The notes under the pieces are model-generated. The model ran no database searches. It had not been told where the DNA came from and was given only the letters and a program-made list of their open reading frames with translations. Below, piece by piece: positions 35,845-47,851 of a stretch of 64,000 nucleotides of DNA. This DNA comes from Hymenoscyphus infarciens (taxonomy: Eukaryota; Ascomycota; Leotiomycetes; Helotiales; Helotiaceae): NCBI GenBank assembly GCA_001414345.1, contig LLCB01000176.1:1-64000 (forward strand). Direction: 5' to 3'. Position 1 is the first letter of the stretch, and every line of letters starts with the position of its first letter. The translations under genes and the position numbers were made by a program.

Positions 35845-36476
35845 TGTTTTGGATGGTTGGGAATGAAATTTTGTTGGAGAAGGGTTTGTTTGGTAGTATG
35901 ATGTCGATGAGGTTCGATTAGAGATGTGGTTGAGAAATGAAGGCTTTTGTGGGGAGAAGCAGGGCTTTTTATACACAGGTCGTCTGGTAGAGATTCCATA
36001 TAAGAGACTTTGAAAGTTACCAAGCTATCCGCCCTTCAGTTCAAATTTCATTTATGTTTTGCGTGCTAGCTAGGCGACGAAAGAAGATGATATCAGGCTG
36101 ATCTCATTCTGCATACGTTATATTGTTTATTGACTTGTGACCACCGGCCATCAAGTCCAGGACACCATAGCATGTTCCAGGACTCTCTTCAGCGGCTCAG
36201 GGAGCTTATCAACGTGGGGTAATCCACTCAAATATACTCAAGCCCCAGAATTCTTCCCCATGAAAACTTGCTCCCCGTGTTGCCTCTCATACAGACACCA
36301 GGACTTCGGCTTTCGGTGTACGACCTCATATTCCCTCCACCACAGTTTTTTTTCGCATGGGGATTTGACCAAAGAAGGAAGACAGCCTTTCCAGCCACAC
36401 ACGTTCTTCAAGTTGTCTCATTTCTCACAAGTGTTAGAATCAAACTCCATTTCCTCTTCAACTAAGTTCAACAACC
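35845..36476. promoter_or_regulatory. Shared upstream region of the small gene and the oxygenase gene
   Basis: A 632-bp divergent intergenic region. It has the TATAAAA element for the minus-strand gene near 35970 and, before 36477, a CT/CA-rich leader ending ACAACCATG. No operator is assigned. Confidence 0.45.
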
Positions 36477-37420
36477 ATGTCGGATACAATAACTGCCACT
36501 GTCAGATACGTCCACAGGGGTAACAAAAGACCAGAAAACGAAAAACCATATATCCTTCAATATCCCACCTCAACCGGTCTCCCAGCTAACAATTTCGAAA
36601 TCCACCCCGTCCCCGGTATCAAAATACGCAATTTTCGAACAGCACATCTGACATATGAAGAGCATGGCATAAAGGTCGCATCGATAGACAGCAGCAAGAT
36701 GCCACCAGAGAATTTTGATGACGATGATTGGATTGAGAAAGAATATCTTCCAGAGCTACATCAATGTGTATGTGATGCACTAGGTGCGAATGATGTCACA
36801 ATTTTCGACTGGTTATTAAGGAAAAGGTCTCCTTCTTTTCCACAGAGGGAAACTGGGGAGAAGAATGAGGAGGCTATTCAACCATCACTTTCAGCACATA
36901 TTGGTATGTCAACTTTTGACCTTTGACTGATTAGAAGACTTGACGATTTCATAGATTATACGGCCGCCGAGCTCAATTCAAGAGCGGATCGGTATTTCGG
37001 AAATGAAAAAGACGCATTGCTAAATCGAAGATATCAAGTCATCAAGTAAGTAGTATCGTATTACACGGCCATCGTGATTAACTAACACTTCCAAGTATCT
37101 GGAAGCCCCTCACCGGTCCCTGCAGAGACTTTCCCATGGCATATCTCGACCCCAAAAGTGTGAACCGAGAGACCGATCTTCTAGCCGTCGATGAAGTCTT
37201 CCCTAAAGTCGCAAATGAGGTCTTTCAAGTATATCATAACCCAAATCACATGTGGTATTATGTTCCCGATCAATTGGATTCCGAGGTCACGATTTTCAAT
37301 GCTTTTGATTCGGAAAAAGGGCAGAGTCTTGCTGTACCGCACTGTTCTTTTGATTTGGGGGATGATGGGAGTGGGGTGTTGAGGCAGAGTATTGAGGTTA
37401 GAGCTTTTGTGTTCTATTGA
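36477..37420 (+). CDS. CmcJ/AsaB/GA4-desaturase-like iron oxygenase
   Basis: The model has exons 36477-36903, 36955-37045 and 37096-37420, giving 280 aa. Introns are 51 and 50 nt with donors GTATGT and GTAAGT. The protein matches the fungal family named after 7-alpha-cephem-methoxylase P8 and GA4 desaturase, which includes AsaB and the Fe(II)/2-oxoglutarate enzyme NvfI. Visible landmarks are VPGIKIRNFR near 43-52, the AHID segment with His141 and Asp143, WKPLTGPCRDFPMAYLD at 175-191, the HxWYY-like NHMWYYVP, PHCSF with His255, and the family-typical C-terminus SIEVRAFVFY. His141/Asp143/His255 would be the iron ligands. These proteins are usually 280-320 aa, so it is full length. The substrate is unknown. 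It is convergent with a SAM methyltransferase 593 bp away. Confidence 0.85.
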
Positions 37421-38013
37421 GAACCACGCCGGAGGCTGTAGACAATATAACAAGCTGGATGATACTAAGAGTCCTTCTGTAAATAATTAACTAGTGTATA
37501 AGATTATGTTATAGCTATTTTGTACCTCTTTACCGCAAATTATCCCGCGAATTCTAACTAGCTTGAATTCCTCCTCAACTAACCTGAATCTTCACTAACT
37601 TGGGAAACTTGACTTCTCCACTCTTGATACTATGGAGGAGGTTATCTACCTAAGCCATTCCAATCTCAATTTTGGCATTTCCAAACTTCTTTGCCATAGT
37701 CTGGCGTCAGACATTCTCTGGGAAAAGTGCAGAGGGTGGCGGTGGTTTGAGCAAGTTTCATGCAGTTCGCCAAGAACAAAGCCAAAAGCAGAATCGCAGT
37801 GGTTCGTTATTGGCAAAACAATCCCATTATGTAACCGAAGGTTGTAATTTACGTAAAAGATTATGTGTATTGGGGGGAGGAGGGGAGGGCAGTTCTCGAG
37901 GTGATGTCCAGGTTTCCCCCACTATGCGGTAGTAGCTGGAACGATTCGACGATGTACATCAATCTTTGTAACTGTATCACTTGAAAAAAAGGAATGCTAT
38001 TTCCTACTCAATA
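37421..38013. other. Convergent intergenic region
   Basis: 3' flanks of the oxygenase and methyltransferase genes. Open frames of 60-90 codons at 37632-37932 overlap in two phases and show no known motif, so I do not call them. A G-rich run GGGGGGAGGAGGGGAGG lies near 37872. Confidence 0.5.
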
Positions 38014-38784
38014 TCATGTCTTCCGAGCAGTAACAACAGCCAAACAAGGTCTTTCCAAAAAATCCTTCCAAAACTCCGGATCAATCCTCACCACTTCCGC
38101 CTTCTCATACGGCACCACCGCCACATCACCGAGTCCAAACTTGTCATGTAATTCCGTCGACCCAGAATATATAACTTCAAGCGAAGAACCTTCAAATTCA
38201 ATCGGAGGCATCGAATGGAGAACACACAAATATTTCACTCCTCCAGGAATTTCATCAATCCATTTGCATGAAGCACCATACTTGGCAGTCTTCAAAATAG
38301 GACTCAGAGGATCCGCATCCCGCACACCAATAAATCTACCACCCTTGAGAAACCCCTCAATATTCCGGAACATTCCCTCCAGCAAATACAAAGAATCCGC
38401 AAAGCTGAAAATCCAATTTCCCATAACGATATCGTAACCATCTCTGCGTAACGGGAGGTGGGATAACGACTTTGAAACGTCTGCTTCGTAATAATTGATT
38501 TTTCTGTCGTCACCACGGAGATATGTTTCGATGTTCTGACCGATCTCGAGCATCGCGGGGGATATATTAACGACGTTGACAATGGCTGCTCCATGGTCTA
38601 TCGCTTGTTGAGCGTGAATGCCGGTGCCCCTGCCGAGGTCGAGAATTGAGAGGCTGTTGCAGTCTGCAAGTGTATGTTGGATGAGTTTAAATTCGATTTG
38701 GCTGGAGGGAAGGAAAACGTAGTCATTGTAGAGGGTGGCAGATGTATTATAATCTTGTTTCGCTTGTTCGGTAGTGGAGGCCAT
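38014..38784 (-). CDS. Class I SAM-dependent methyltransferase
   Basis: An intronless frame of 256 aa from ATG 38784 to TGA at 38014. It is a Rossmann-fold methyltransferase. The SAM loop is LDLGRGTG at residues 48-55, where the usual Cys/Ser before the second Gly is Arg. VVNISPAMLEIGQ (about 71-83) is motif II-like, EADVSKSL (about 99-106) binds the adenine side, and DIVMGNWIFSF (about 119-129) is motif IV. GFLKGGRFIGV (about 143-153) is the post-motif strand. There is no signal peptide. The substrate cannot be inferred; small-molecule O- or C-methylation is usual for this length. It is convergent with the oxygenase gene. The Arg in the glycine loop is unusual but does not by itself imply loss of function. 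Confidence 0.85.
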   Translation of the reverse strand: MASTTEQAKQDYNTSATLYNDYVFLPSSQIEFKLIQHTLADCNSLSILDLGRGTGIHAQQAIDHGAAIVNVVNISPAMLEIGQNIETYLRGDDRKINYYEADVSKSLSHLPLRRDGYDIVMGNWIFSFADSLYLLEGMFRNIEGFLKGGRFIGVRDADPLSPILKTAKYGASCKWIDEIPGGVKYLCVLHSMPPIEFEGSSLEVIYSGSTELHDKFGLGDVAVVPYEKAEVVRIDPEFWKDFLERPCLAVVTARKT

Positions 38785-40270
38785 TTCAGTCTTAGTAATA
38801 CAAAGTTCGATGTGTTTTGTCTCAATCTAGGTAGAAAATTTGGCAATCGCAAGAATATATCACGACAGAATGAAGGAAACCAGGCTTATATAACGGGTTG
38901 AACTACTGCCTAATGTCTAAAAAGCGATGACATGCCCTGCATGCCAAGAATAGCCATCTATAGAGAACTGCATGCCGTTCTCATCCATGGTGGACGTGTC
39001 AAGAAAAAAGATAACAATGAGCAATATCCTCTTCAGGAGGCCTGAATATTTCCTAGACGAGGAGCTCAACTGCCATTGGAATAAAAGGAAAACCATGCCC
39101 CTCGGCGCGGATCCGCAGGATATTTCTCGGTTCCTTAGGATTGCAATAAAGGGTCGCGATGCATGCCTCCTTTTCAGCGAGCTAATGAAAACTTCAGCAA
39201 ATCTACTCGCTGAATCATGGCACATTTAATTACTCACCTTTCGCTGACAATACTGACAAGTAGAGCGATGTTGGTGTTCAAGTGAGATAAAAAAACCAAG
39301 GTAAGTGAGAGTTTCCGAGTGACGCTCCCGAGTGGGGAAACTGCATAGCGGCAGCGCCTTGTTGATGCTTGGCTTGTTGTTCGGGCGTCACCGTACTCAT
39401 TTGCTTGCTCACCACTCAAATTGATACAGACCAAAACGGACCAAATATTCGCAGTAAGATAGGAGAACTTAGCAGTTCAGAATAATAAGCCACAGGCATT
39501 CCAGCCTCCAGCTACTAAATATACTAGCTTTTTTTTTTAGCTATAGTCGACACCCAGTAGAAAGAGAAAGTAGTAGTAAATATTAGGTTTTTACGAGCCT
39601 ATCTTACTTATTGTTCTAACTTTTTGAAACAATTTAGCTTGATTATTCTAAAACCCTTCGTACAAGATTCTAAGTTGTTCAAAGTATCTACGGTAATTAC
39701 TTTAAACTACCTATGTAGTTGGAACGACGAGGTATGTAAGCAAGTGCGAATTGCATTGCTTTTCTGTCCACTCCTCGGTTAAGTGACTTTGAGTAATAGA
39801 TACATATTACTCTGCTCTGCACTCCTTAAGAGTACCGCTGTGATACTTTAAATAATTGAGTAATTTATTGTTACGCGGCCCAAAATTTCGCAATATCATT
39901 CCTTTCTACATTCTTTCAGTCCGGCGTCAAAAGCTATTTGTTTCAAACATGGCATGAGTTCACGATATATCTGCTTGTTTTGGGAATTCCAGTCATGACA
40001 CTTCTCTTTTGAAATCTGTTTTTCGTCAAAGGTTTGACCAGCCCAGTGGATAGTAAATAGTGAATGGTCATGTGACCTACTTCTACCTAGCTACTCCTTG
40101 AAATTGTTTCTTATATCTTGACAACACTTATTGTCTCTAACATACCGTCTCCTTCAACATACTGTCTCGTAAATACTACACATCACGATGAGTGATAACA
40201 AACTACCAACATCAATGTATCTAATAAGGTAGTCAAAAAACGTATCTACGCTTGCTATCAGTATTACTAG
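38785..40270. other. Intergenic region, island 2 right side
   Basis: Holds the methyltransferase promoter. Between 38917 and 39229 both strands are open for 85-102 codons with no recognisable motif. From about 39500 the base composition is mixed, with patches of RIP-like sequence. 39870-40190 resembles a normal fungal promoter and CT-rich leader in front of the short frame at 40188. Confidence 0.4.
40188..40232 (+). pseudogene. Possible 5' remnant of a gene cut by the adjacent insertion
   Basis: A promoter-like stretch with a CT/CA-rich leader ends at an ATG in good context (CACGATGAG). The frame gives only 14 codons (MSDNKLPTSM...) to a TAG, which overlaps a possible GTAGTC donor. A MITE-like insertion begins 40 bp later and RIP-mutated DNA follows. 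The reading as a truncated gene is speculative. Confidence 0.2.
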
Positions 40271-40272
40271 TA

Positions 40273-40514
40273 GCACCAGGGGGTGTCAGAACTCGTAGGC
40301 CGGCGATTTCCTACCAAATTAGATACTAAGAATGTTATAAAGAACAATTTTAAAAAAATAAACTAGGTAGGCTTAGAGAGTAGAGTATATTTAAAGACAC
40401 TATTGCTTTAGAATTCTAATACTAAGTTATAGTGTTATAGAAAGTAAGTTATAACTCGTTGATTTTTAGTAGGCTTTTAGCGACTAGCTTACGAGTTCAG
40501 ACACTCTCTAATAA
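40273..40514. mobile_element. MITE-like element, 242 bp, with imperfect TIRs and TA flanks
   Basis: The left end reads GCACCAGGGGGTGTCAGAAC then TCGTA. The reverse complement of the right end reads TTATTAGAGAGTGTCTGAAC then TCGTA. Most mismatches are transitions, as RIP gives. TA occurs at 40271-40272 and 40515-40516. The left end is well preserved and the right end is mutated. The family is unknown. It sits exactly where island 2 passes into AT-rich DNA. Confidence 0.5.
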
Positions 40515-40516
40515 TA

Positions 40517-41044
40517 GTGTCTAGAATCTTATACTACTACGATATCGTTGAAAATAGAGTTTAAGATATACTATTTATACTATATAATTCTAATAATATT
40601 TAACTATATTACTATTAATATTATTAGTATTTTTTTAATATTATAATAATACTATATTATTTCTACTAAGCTTATTAGATTTAAGCTTTTTAATTTAGAG
40701 TTTAGACCTACTTATTTTTAGCTTTAAGCTTTAGAATTATATAATAAAATATATAGATAATATAAAAAGTATAAATCTAAATAGCTAGAGTTATAGATCT
40801 AATTAAATAAAGTACTTTAAAAAAAGAATTATATAAATAGCTTTTAAAAAGTTCTTATATAGCTTATATTAATAAAGGTAGCTTATATAAGATATTAAAC
40901 TTTAATAATACTATAAATAAATCTAATAATAGTTAATAGCTAGAATCTTAGTTATAGCTTACTATAGTAATTATATATATAAAAAAGTATATTAAAGGTT
41001 TTTTAATTAGCTTTCTAATTTCTAGTTTTATTTTTAAATTATTA
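40517..41044. other. AT-rich RIP-mutated sequence
   Basis: No gene and no repeat end recognised. Confidence 0.5.
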
Positions 41045-41049
41045 TAAAG

Positions 41050-41239
41050 TGTTAGTGTAACTAGGTTATAAATAGGGTCTTCCTATCCCTCTTTGAGAGA
41101 TTAAAAGGTAACGTAAAAAGTGGTTATTCATTTATACGTGTCTATCTATAAGTATAAAGGTCTGAGTATAAATAGGCCTTATTCCACTATCTAATTAGGT
41201 AACTGGAACCGACATATTTACTCTATAATTGTCTTAATA
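41050..41239 (-). repeat. Copia LTR, 3' copy
   Basis: 190 bp. Matches 47657-47846 apart from transitions, and is preceded by TAAAG. Confidence 0.9.
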
Positions 41240-44200
41240 CTAGAGCAACTTAGAAGTAAGATATATTAGTAAAAAACTATTAAAAATATAATTAAAAGAG
41301 ATTAATAAAATCTATTAATAAGAGCTCTCTATTCTATCTATCTAGCTAATTAGAATACTCTATTCTACTTATCTATTCTCGCTTATTCGTCTATGTTTCT
41401 TATATACTTATCTTCTCTACGTTCTACCTATTCTATTACTTTTACCTTTAACCTATTAGTATTAATAAGATCTTTTAAAGCGTTATAAAGCTTAGATTTA
41501 GTTATAGTATTTATAAGATTACTTATACTATTAATCTATTTAATATTATAGATCTCTTAACGTTTATATACTTATTAAAGTCCTATAATATTAATTATTA
41601 GTCTCTTTTCCTTAGTAGTACTAAGTCTTATAAGATAGTTATAAATTAACTTAGAATCGGTATAAATTATAAGTAGAACTAATTAATTAAGAATAAGCTT
41701 AATTATTAATTTAATAGTACTAGTAATATTAAATCCTCTACTTAAAGTATATAACTTAGAGGCTAAAATACTATAAGTAACTCTCTTATACTTTATAGAT
41801 AACTAGTATAAGATATTAGCTTTATTGTCTTTATCTACTAGTATAAGAACGTATCTGATTTATAAAGTATAATCCTTATTATTAGTAAAAGAGGAATTAG
41901 TAAATAGAATTAATTTAAGACTTTCTTAATTTAATTCTATATAAGTAAGTCCTCTATTAGGATTGTTAATTTACTATTAAAGTCTCTTATTAAAGGCGTT
42001 AATATCTTTCTTTTAGGAGTTGACTATTTAAGTAGTAGTTAATAAATCGAAAGCAGCTTCTAGTTATAATACTATAGCTATATAGGCTCTATAAGTACGT
42101 TATATAACGTATTACTCTTTTATAGAAGCCTTTAATTAAATTATGTTATAAGAGTTTTTAAGATTAATAAGCTTAATACTTACTAATTCGATATTCTTAG
42201 AATAATCCTAAGTAAGTATAATCTTAGAATTAAGTAAGTTTAAGGAATTAATTATAATTTTACCTTTATTGAATTTAAGTAGATAGTCTTTAGTTAATTC
42301 CTTATAGTTCTTAGTAGCGAATTTAGCTTCTTTAAGCTTTAATTCCTTATTATCGACGAATCCTTTATTAGTAAGGATAAGAGTATTGTTAGTTTAGAGA
42401 CTTATAATACTAAAGTATCGTTCTTTATTAATATATAAAAGGTAAGGATTATATATTAATTCTTTTATTTGAAGTGCTTTTAGGTAATGCTTTTAATAGG
42501 TGTTAAACTAATAGTTTCTAGCTTCTATAATACTATAAAGAGGTCTTATTACTTCTTAGATAATTCCCTTCTACTATCCTTTGTCTTTTAGTAGATAGGT
42601 AAAAATTTATTATCTTAATTAGATAATAGACTATATATAAGCCTAGGAAATGTCTCTTAAAAAGAGGCTAAATTATTAGTAGAATATAATAAAAAGGATA
42701 ATAATAAGTCTTTAGCTTATACGTTAGATTATAGGTGATTAGGTAAGGATAACCTTTTTACTATTATTATTAAATCCTTAGATTACTAATCTTAACTTTT
42801 CTATAGCTTATATTATACTAGGGAATTTAATAGTATCGACGAATTTAGATCTAAATATTCTAGCTTCTTTTAGAAGTTAGTTATAGGTAATTATTTTAAG
42901 TATATCTTTATTAGTAAGGCTCTTAAATTTAGATTAACGTATACTAATATGTATACCTTCTTATATACTATTTAATTTAGTAGGACGTAGAGTCTTAAAG
43001 ACATTCTTATTATATTAGATAAAACGTTCCTTTCTATTAACCTTACTTTAGACAAAGATCTTAGATATACTAGTCTTAAATATATAGGTATTAATAAGAT
43101 TAAGGTATTCTAGGAATTAGAAAGGGACTTTTAGATTCTTTAATAGTCGTTCTCTCTTTCGTTTTAGTAGTATAGTTAATAGAATTAGTTTAGGAATTAG
43201 AACTAGTATTAATTAAAAGCATGTTATTATAAGAGATAGTAGTAGAGTATCGAGGTCTATTTCTAATTCTAGGTCCTTGAATTATTATACTTCTTAATTA
43301 GTATCCTCGGCTAGCTAATCCTTATCTAGAATAGGATCTCTATACTATAAGAGAGAGGAATAATAAGGCTTTATAACTATAGATCTAAATTTAATAGGTC
43401 TATTAGGTAATTTAATAATATACTTCTTATTATTAATACTAATTAATTTAAAAGATCTAGTCTATTCACTCTTTTCTTGCTAAATAAGGATATTAGAATT
43501 TAAAGGTAAATTATATAGGTGATTCTTATTAGAACTGTTCTAAGTATTTAGGGTATTATTAACTTATCTTTTTGCTTATATCTTTTATACCTTGTCTTAA
43601 GCTTTATTATATATTATAGTTCTTTAGGCTATTCTAGGAGATAGAGTATTATTATCTAATATATAAGTATATACTCTAAAAATAAGAAGTATAGGGATAA
43701 GGCTGTCTAGGCTAGTAGTATTATTAATTACCTTAAAAGCTATTTATAAAAGTATATTCTTAGTAAGGTCTAGATAGGCTTCTTTAAATATTTAGTAGGC
43801 TCGACGAATTGGTCTATAATATTATTTAATAATTCTAATTAAATTATATACTTTTATAAGTATAAACGTAATAGTTATTCTTATAACTCTTACTTATTAG
43901 ATAAATTACTTACTTATAAGATTCTTACTAGTATTAGTAACGATTATTACTAGGGGTTCTAAGTAAGTGTTAATCTAATATTTGAGGAACTTCTTAAATA
44001 TATACTTTAAAGTTATATTTCTTAACTAATAGCTAGCTTAGAAGCGGGTAGCTAGGTTAATAATATATAATAATAGGCTTCTTTTAATATATATAATGTC
44101 TATAATAACTATAAAGTTGAAGTCTATCTTATTATTATATATAGTAAATTTAAATTAACTAGAGGACTTCTTATACTTCTAATAAAATTCGTAGAATTTA

Positions 44201-47200
44201 GTTAGATAGTTAAGTACTTTAAAATTAAAGTCTTTTCTAATATACTCTAAAAGCGTTAATAATCTAATAATAGATAGATAGCTGAATCGTCGATAGAGAT
44301 ATATAAGCTTAATATTTATAAGCGAGCTTAGGAATTATTATACGTAAGTAGTAATAATCCTATAATAGAAAGAGATAGCTAAATCGATAGATTACTAAGA
44401 AAACTTCCTTTTTACTTTTACGTTTTCTAATAAGGAGGTCCTTAATATTATTATAGAATACTTCTAGTTAGTCTATATCTTTAATAGAAAGTAAAAATAA
44501 GGTATTAGACTAGTATATATAGAAGTTAATAATACTAATAGGAGTTGTTATTTTTACCTTCTTAATAGATCGAGTATTACTAATTTTAAAGGTAACTATA
44601 AAGCTACTATTTAGTAATAGTAGTAATTTATATATAAGGTTATTATATACTAGGAATTAGTTATATTCGACGGTAGAGTATTTAGCAGCACTAGTATTGA
44701 TTATAATACTAAAGAATTTAGTCTTCTTATATCTTTTAGTACTATGTTATATAAGAGTCTTATATTCCTTATTCTTATAGTTCTTTTAAATATCTCTAGT
44801 TATTAAATAGATAAAAGAAGCGTTAGCTAATTTAGAAATAATCTATTTAGTATTAATAGTATTAATAATACTATAAGAGGTGACGAATTATTAAATATTA
44901 TTATCTAGCTTAATATTAAGAGATAGAAGGTTGTTGATAATAAATATCTCTTCTAATTAGTTAATATTTAAATTATTATAGGGCTTTTCTACGTTTAAAA
45001 CATATTATCAGACGTTATAGTTAAAGCTCTTTTCTTTAAAGGTATTCTTATACTTTTTCTTAAGTTATTAATAATATTATTCTATATATTAATCCTACTT
45101 GTTTTTAAGGTAATCTTAGAACTAATAATTTAGCTTCTTATAAATCTAATATACTCTCTTAAATCTTAGAGAATTTATAAGGTAATTAGATATACGGTTA
45201 CTATAAAATTTATAGTTAGTAGTATACTATTCTACTTCTAATTCTTCTATAATGTATACTTATTAACTTACTATTCTTATACTACTTTTATAAAAGTTCT
45301 TATAATTATTAATAGATTAGCGTAGAGTATTAATAGTAGATTAGAGGTTCCTATTTAGAGGAGCTCCTCTAAGAATAGTATAGAATTCTACTATATTTTA
45401 ACATTCTATTATAATTTTATTTATAAAGGTATACTTATTCTAAAGCTTAAGATATAGACTATAAAAGAGTTTATTAAGTTTGTCTAGGTATAACTTAAGA
45501 TATTAGAATATTAATTTATTAGTGTTATTAGTCTTAAATTATTTATATTAAAGAGTGTTCTATTTAGAAAGGACGTTTTAGTAATAGGAATTATCTTTAA
45601 AGTAATCCTAGATGTTTTTATATATATCTATAAACGAGAGTTTACTTTTATATATAATATTAGTATAATAATAGGTAAGTATAAGTCTCTTAAGTATTAT
45701 AGAAAAGGCTAAATAATAGTATATAATTAATATACTATTATAAAGATAAATATTATAAAATATATTAAGCTTAAGGTTAAAGTTATCCTCCTTCCTACTA
45801 TATTACATTTCCTCTATATACACCTTAGAGACGTTAGCGATTTCTCTAGAAAATAAGTTATATAGTATCTTACTATACTATAGATTTTAACTAGGAATAT
45901 CTAGCTAGTAGGGATAGAGGGGAGAACGAATAGAATCTGAGTCTATTATATAGTATTTAAAGCTACTATTTAGATATTATAGCTTTAATAGATATATAAA
46001 ACCTTAGGGTCGAGGGTGTTAAGAAGGTTAATTTAATATGTTAATATATCTAGGCTAGGATTATTAATAGGTTAGTTATTAGGGATATTAGTACTTCTAA
46101 CGTTCTAAGACATAGAGGTACTTTATTAGTGATCGAGAAGGTCTTAGAGGGGGTAGATTACTATTTAGAGGGGGTAGATATATAGAGGAACGAATAAGAG
46201 GAGGGAATCCTAGTTAGAGCTTCTTAAGTTATTAACTTAAATTACTAAAATAAGCGAGTTTTAGTAACTTTAAAGTTAAATTTAGAGGAGGAATTATACT
46301 AGTAGCTATATTTAACGAAGTTATATTAAAGAAGAGAACGTTCTTATCTAGAGTAGGCTAGGTATAACGCTAAGTAGGCTAATTATAGGTAGATAGATAG
46401 GCCTCCTTTTAGCTTAACTTAGAGAAATTTAACTATTTTACTTCTAAATTAGGTTATTTTAGCTCTAGGTAGGCTCTAGAGTAGGCTCCTAGGATAGCCC
46501 TCTTTTAATTTAACTTAGTAAGATTTATATAATATACCTCTAGTATAGGTGAATTCGATTTAGATAATCTTAATATTAACTTTACTATCTTTAGTATAGA
46601 TCCTCTTTAGAATAATCGATATAAAGAATTTAATAGATCTAGGATAGAATTATTAATTCTCTATTTAAGTTTATTAGAAGAAGTATTACTTAAACGAATA
46701 ATCTCTTCTAATTTCTTATAGGAGAGTCTAGATTGTTTATTCTCTTAAAGTGTTTAAAGAAGCGATTCTACTATCTTTATATCCTTATAATTTAGTATAT
46801 AATATCTATAGCGCCTAAGTATAGATTAGAGTCTTAATACTACTCTTACTTTTATAATATTAAAGTTATTAACTGTCTATTCTTAGAAGTCCTCTTAGAA
46901 AGTATATTAAAGTTCCTTATTATCTTCTTTACTAGTCTTATACTTTCTAGTAAATAGCTTAACTATATTAGTTAGGTGTTCTACTATATCTTCGTATGTT
47001 TTATTTTCGTCTAGATTATTATTAAGAGGGTTATTAGAGGAGTTACTACTATCCTTCTTCTATAGAGATTAGCTTTTACTAAGGCCTAATATAGTATTAT
47101 TTATTAACTCTTTTAGTAATTCAAGGTTAAAGAACTCGTTATTAAAGGATAAGGATGTTAAGGGAATAGAGAGCAGAATATTAGAGGGCTAGAAGCCTAG

Positions 47201-47656
47201 CTAGAGATACCTATCTTATAGTAAGATAGTCTAAAAGTATAGTAAATTAAAGATCTAAAATAAGAGGTAAATATCCTAGTAAATTTAAAGAGAGAATTTA
47301 GGTAGGAATTATATGTTTTTAGTAGTATTATAGGGTTCTTAAGAAGAGTAATAGATTAATACTTTTAAAGTGTTTATTAATAGGCTAGGGAAGTGTTAAA
47401 TTAGTCGGTTTTGTAATAATTAATCGAAGAAACGATTAGTAGATCTATAGTCCTTTTTAAGAATAAAAGAATACTAGAATAGAAACTCTTTATAGTAGTA
47501 AACGTTAATCTTCTACTAGAATAGAAAGGAGGCTTTTACTCTATAACTACTTATAATATCGTATTCCTACTAGAATAGGAAGGACGACGCTACTAGGATA
47601 GAAAGCGTCTAATATAAGTAACTAAGTAACCTAATCTACGTATATATACTAATTAG

Positions 47657-47846
47657 TATTAGTATAACTAGGTTATAAATAGGGTCTTCCTATCCCTCTT
47701 TAAGGGATTAAAAGGTAACGTAAAAAGTAGTTATTTATTTATATATACTTATCTATAAGTATAAAGGTCTAAGTATAAATAGGTTTTATTCTACCACCTG
47801 ATTAGGTAACCGGAACCGACATATTCACTCTGTAATTGTCCCGACA
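47657..47846 (-). repeat. Copia LTR, 5' copy
   Basis: 190 bp, followed by TAAAG. Its right half (47800-47846) retains CCGGAACCGACA-type bases, while its left half is heavily mutated. Confidence 0.9.
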
Positions 47847-47851
47847 TAAAG

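Larger units (their letters stand above)
41050..47846 (-). mobile_element. Ty1/Copia retrotransposon, full length, RIP-degraded, TAAAG duplication
   Basis: Two 190-bp LTRs, 41050-41239 and 47657-47846, start TGTTAGTGTAACTAGG (left copy) and end ATTGTCCCGACA (right copy). The perfect 5-bp target duplication TAAAG lies at 41045-41049 and 47847-47851. Minus-strand translation with RIP stops shows Copia reverse transcriptase near 42330-42550 (PLYSIIEARN, then LLYINKERYFSIISLQTNN). It shows RNase H near 41550-41830 (ASKLYTLSRGF, IYTDSKLIYNYL). RT before RNase H near the left LTR gives minus-strand transcription with 47657-47846 as 5' LTR. Size (6.8 kb) and gene order fit Copia. It is inactive. Confidence 0.9.

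Noticed and set aside
37632..37932. Two overlapping plus-strand frames downstream of the oxygenase
   Set aside because: They lie in a convergent intergenic region, in two phases, with atypical composition.
38917..39229. Overlapping frames of 85 and 102 codons on opposite strands
   Set aside because: No motif, no splice support and no homology I recognise.
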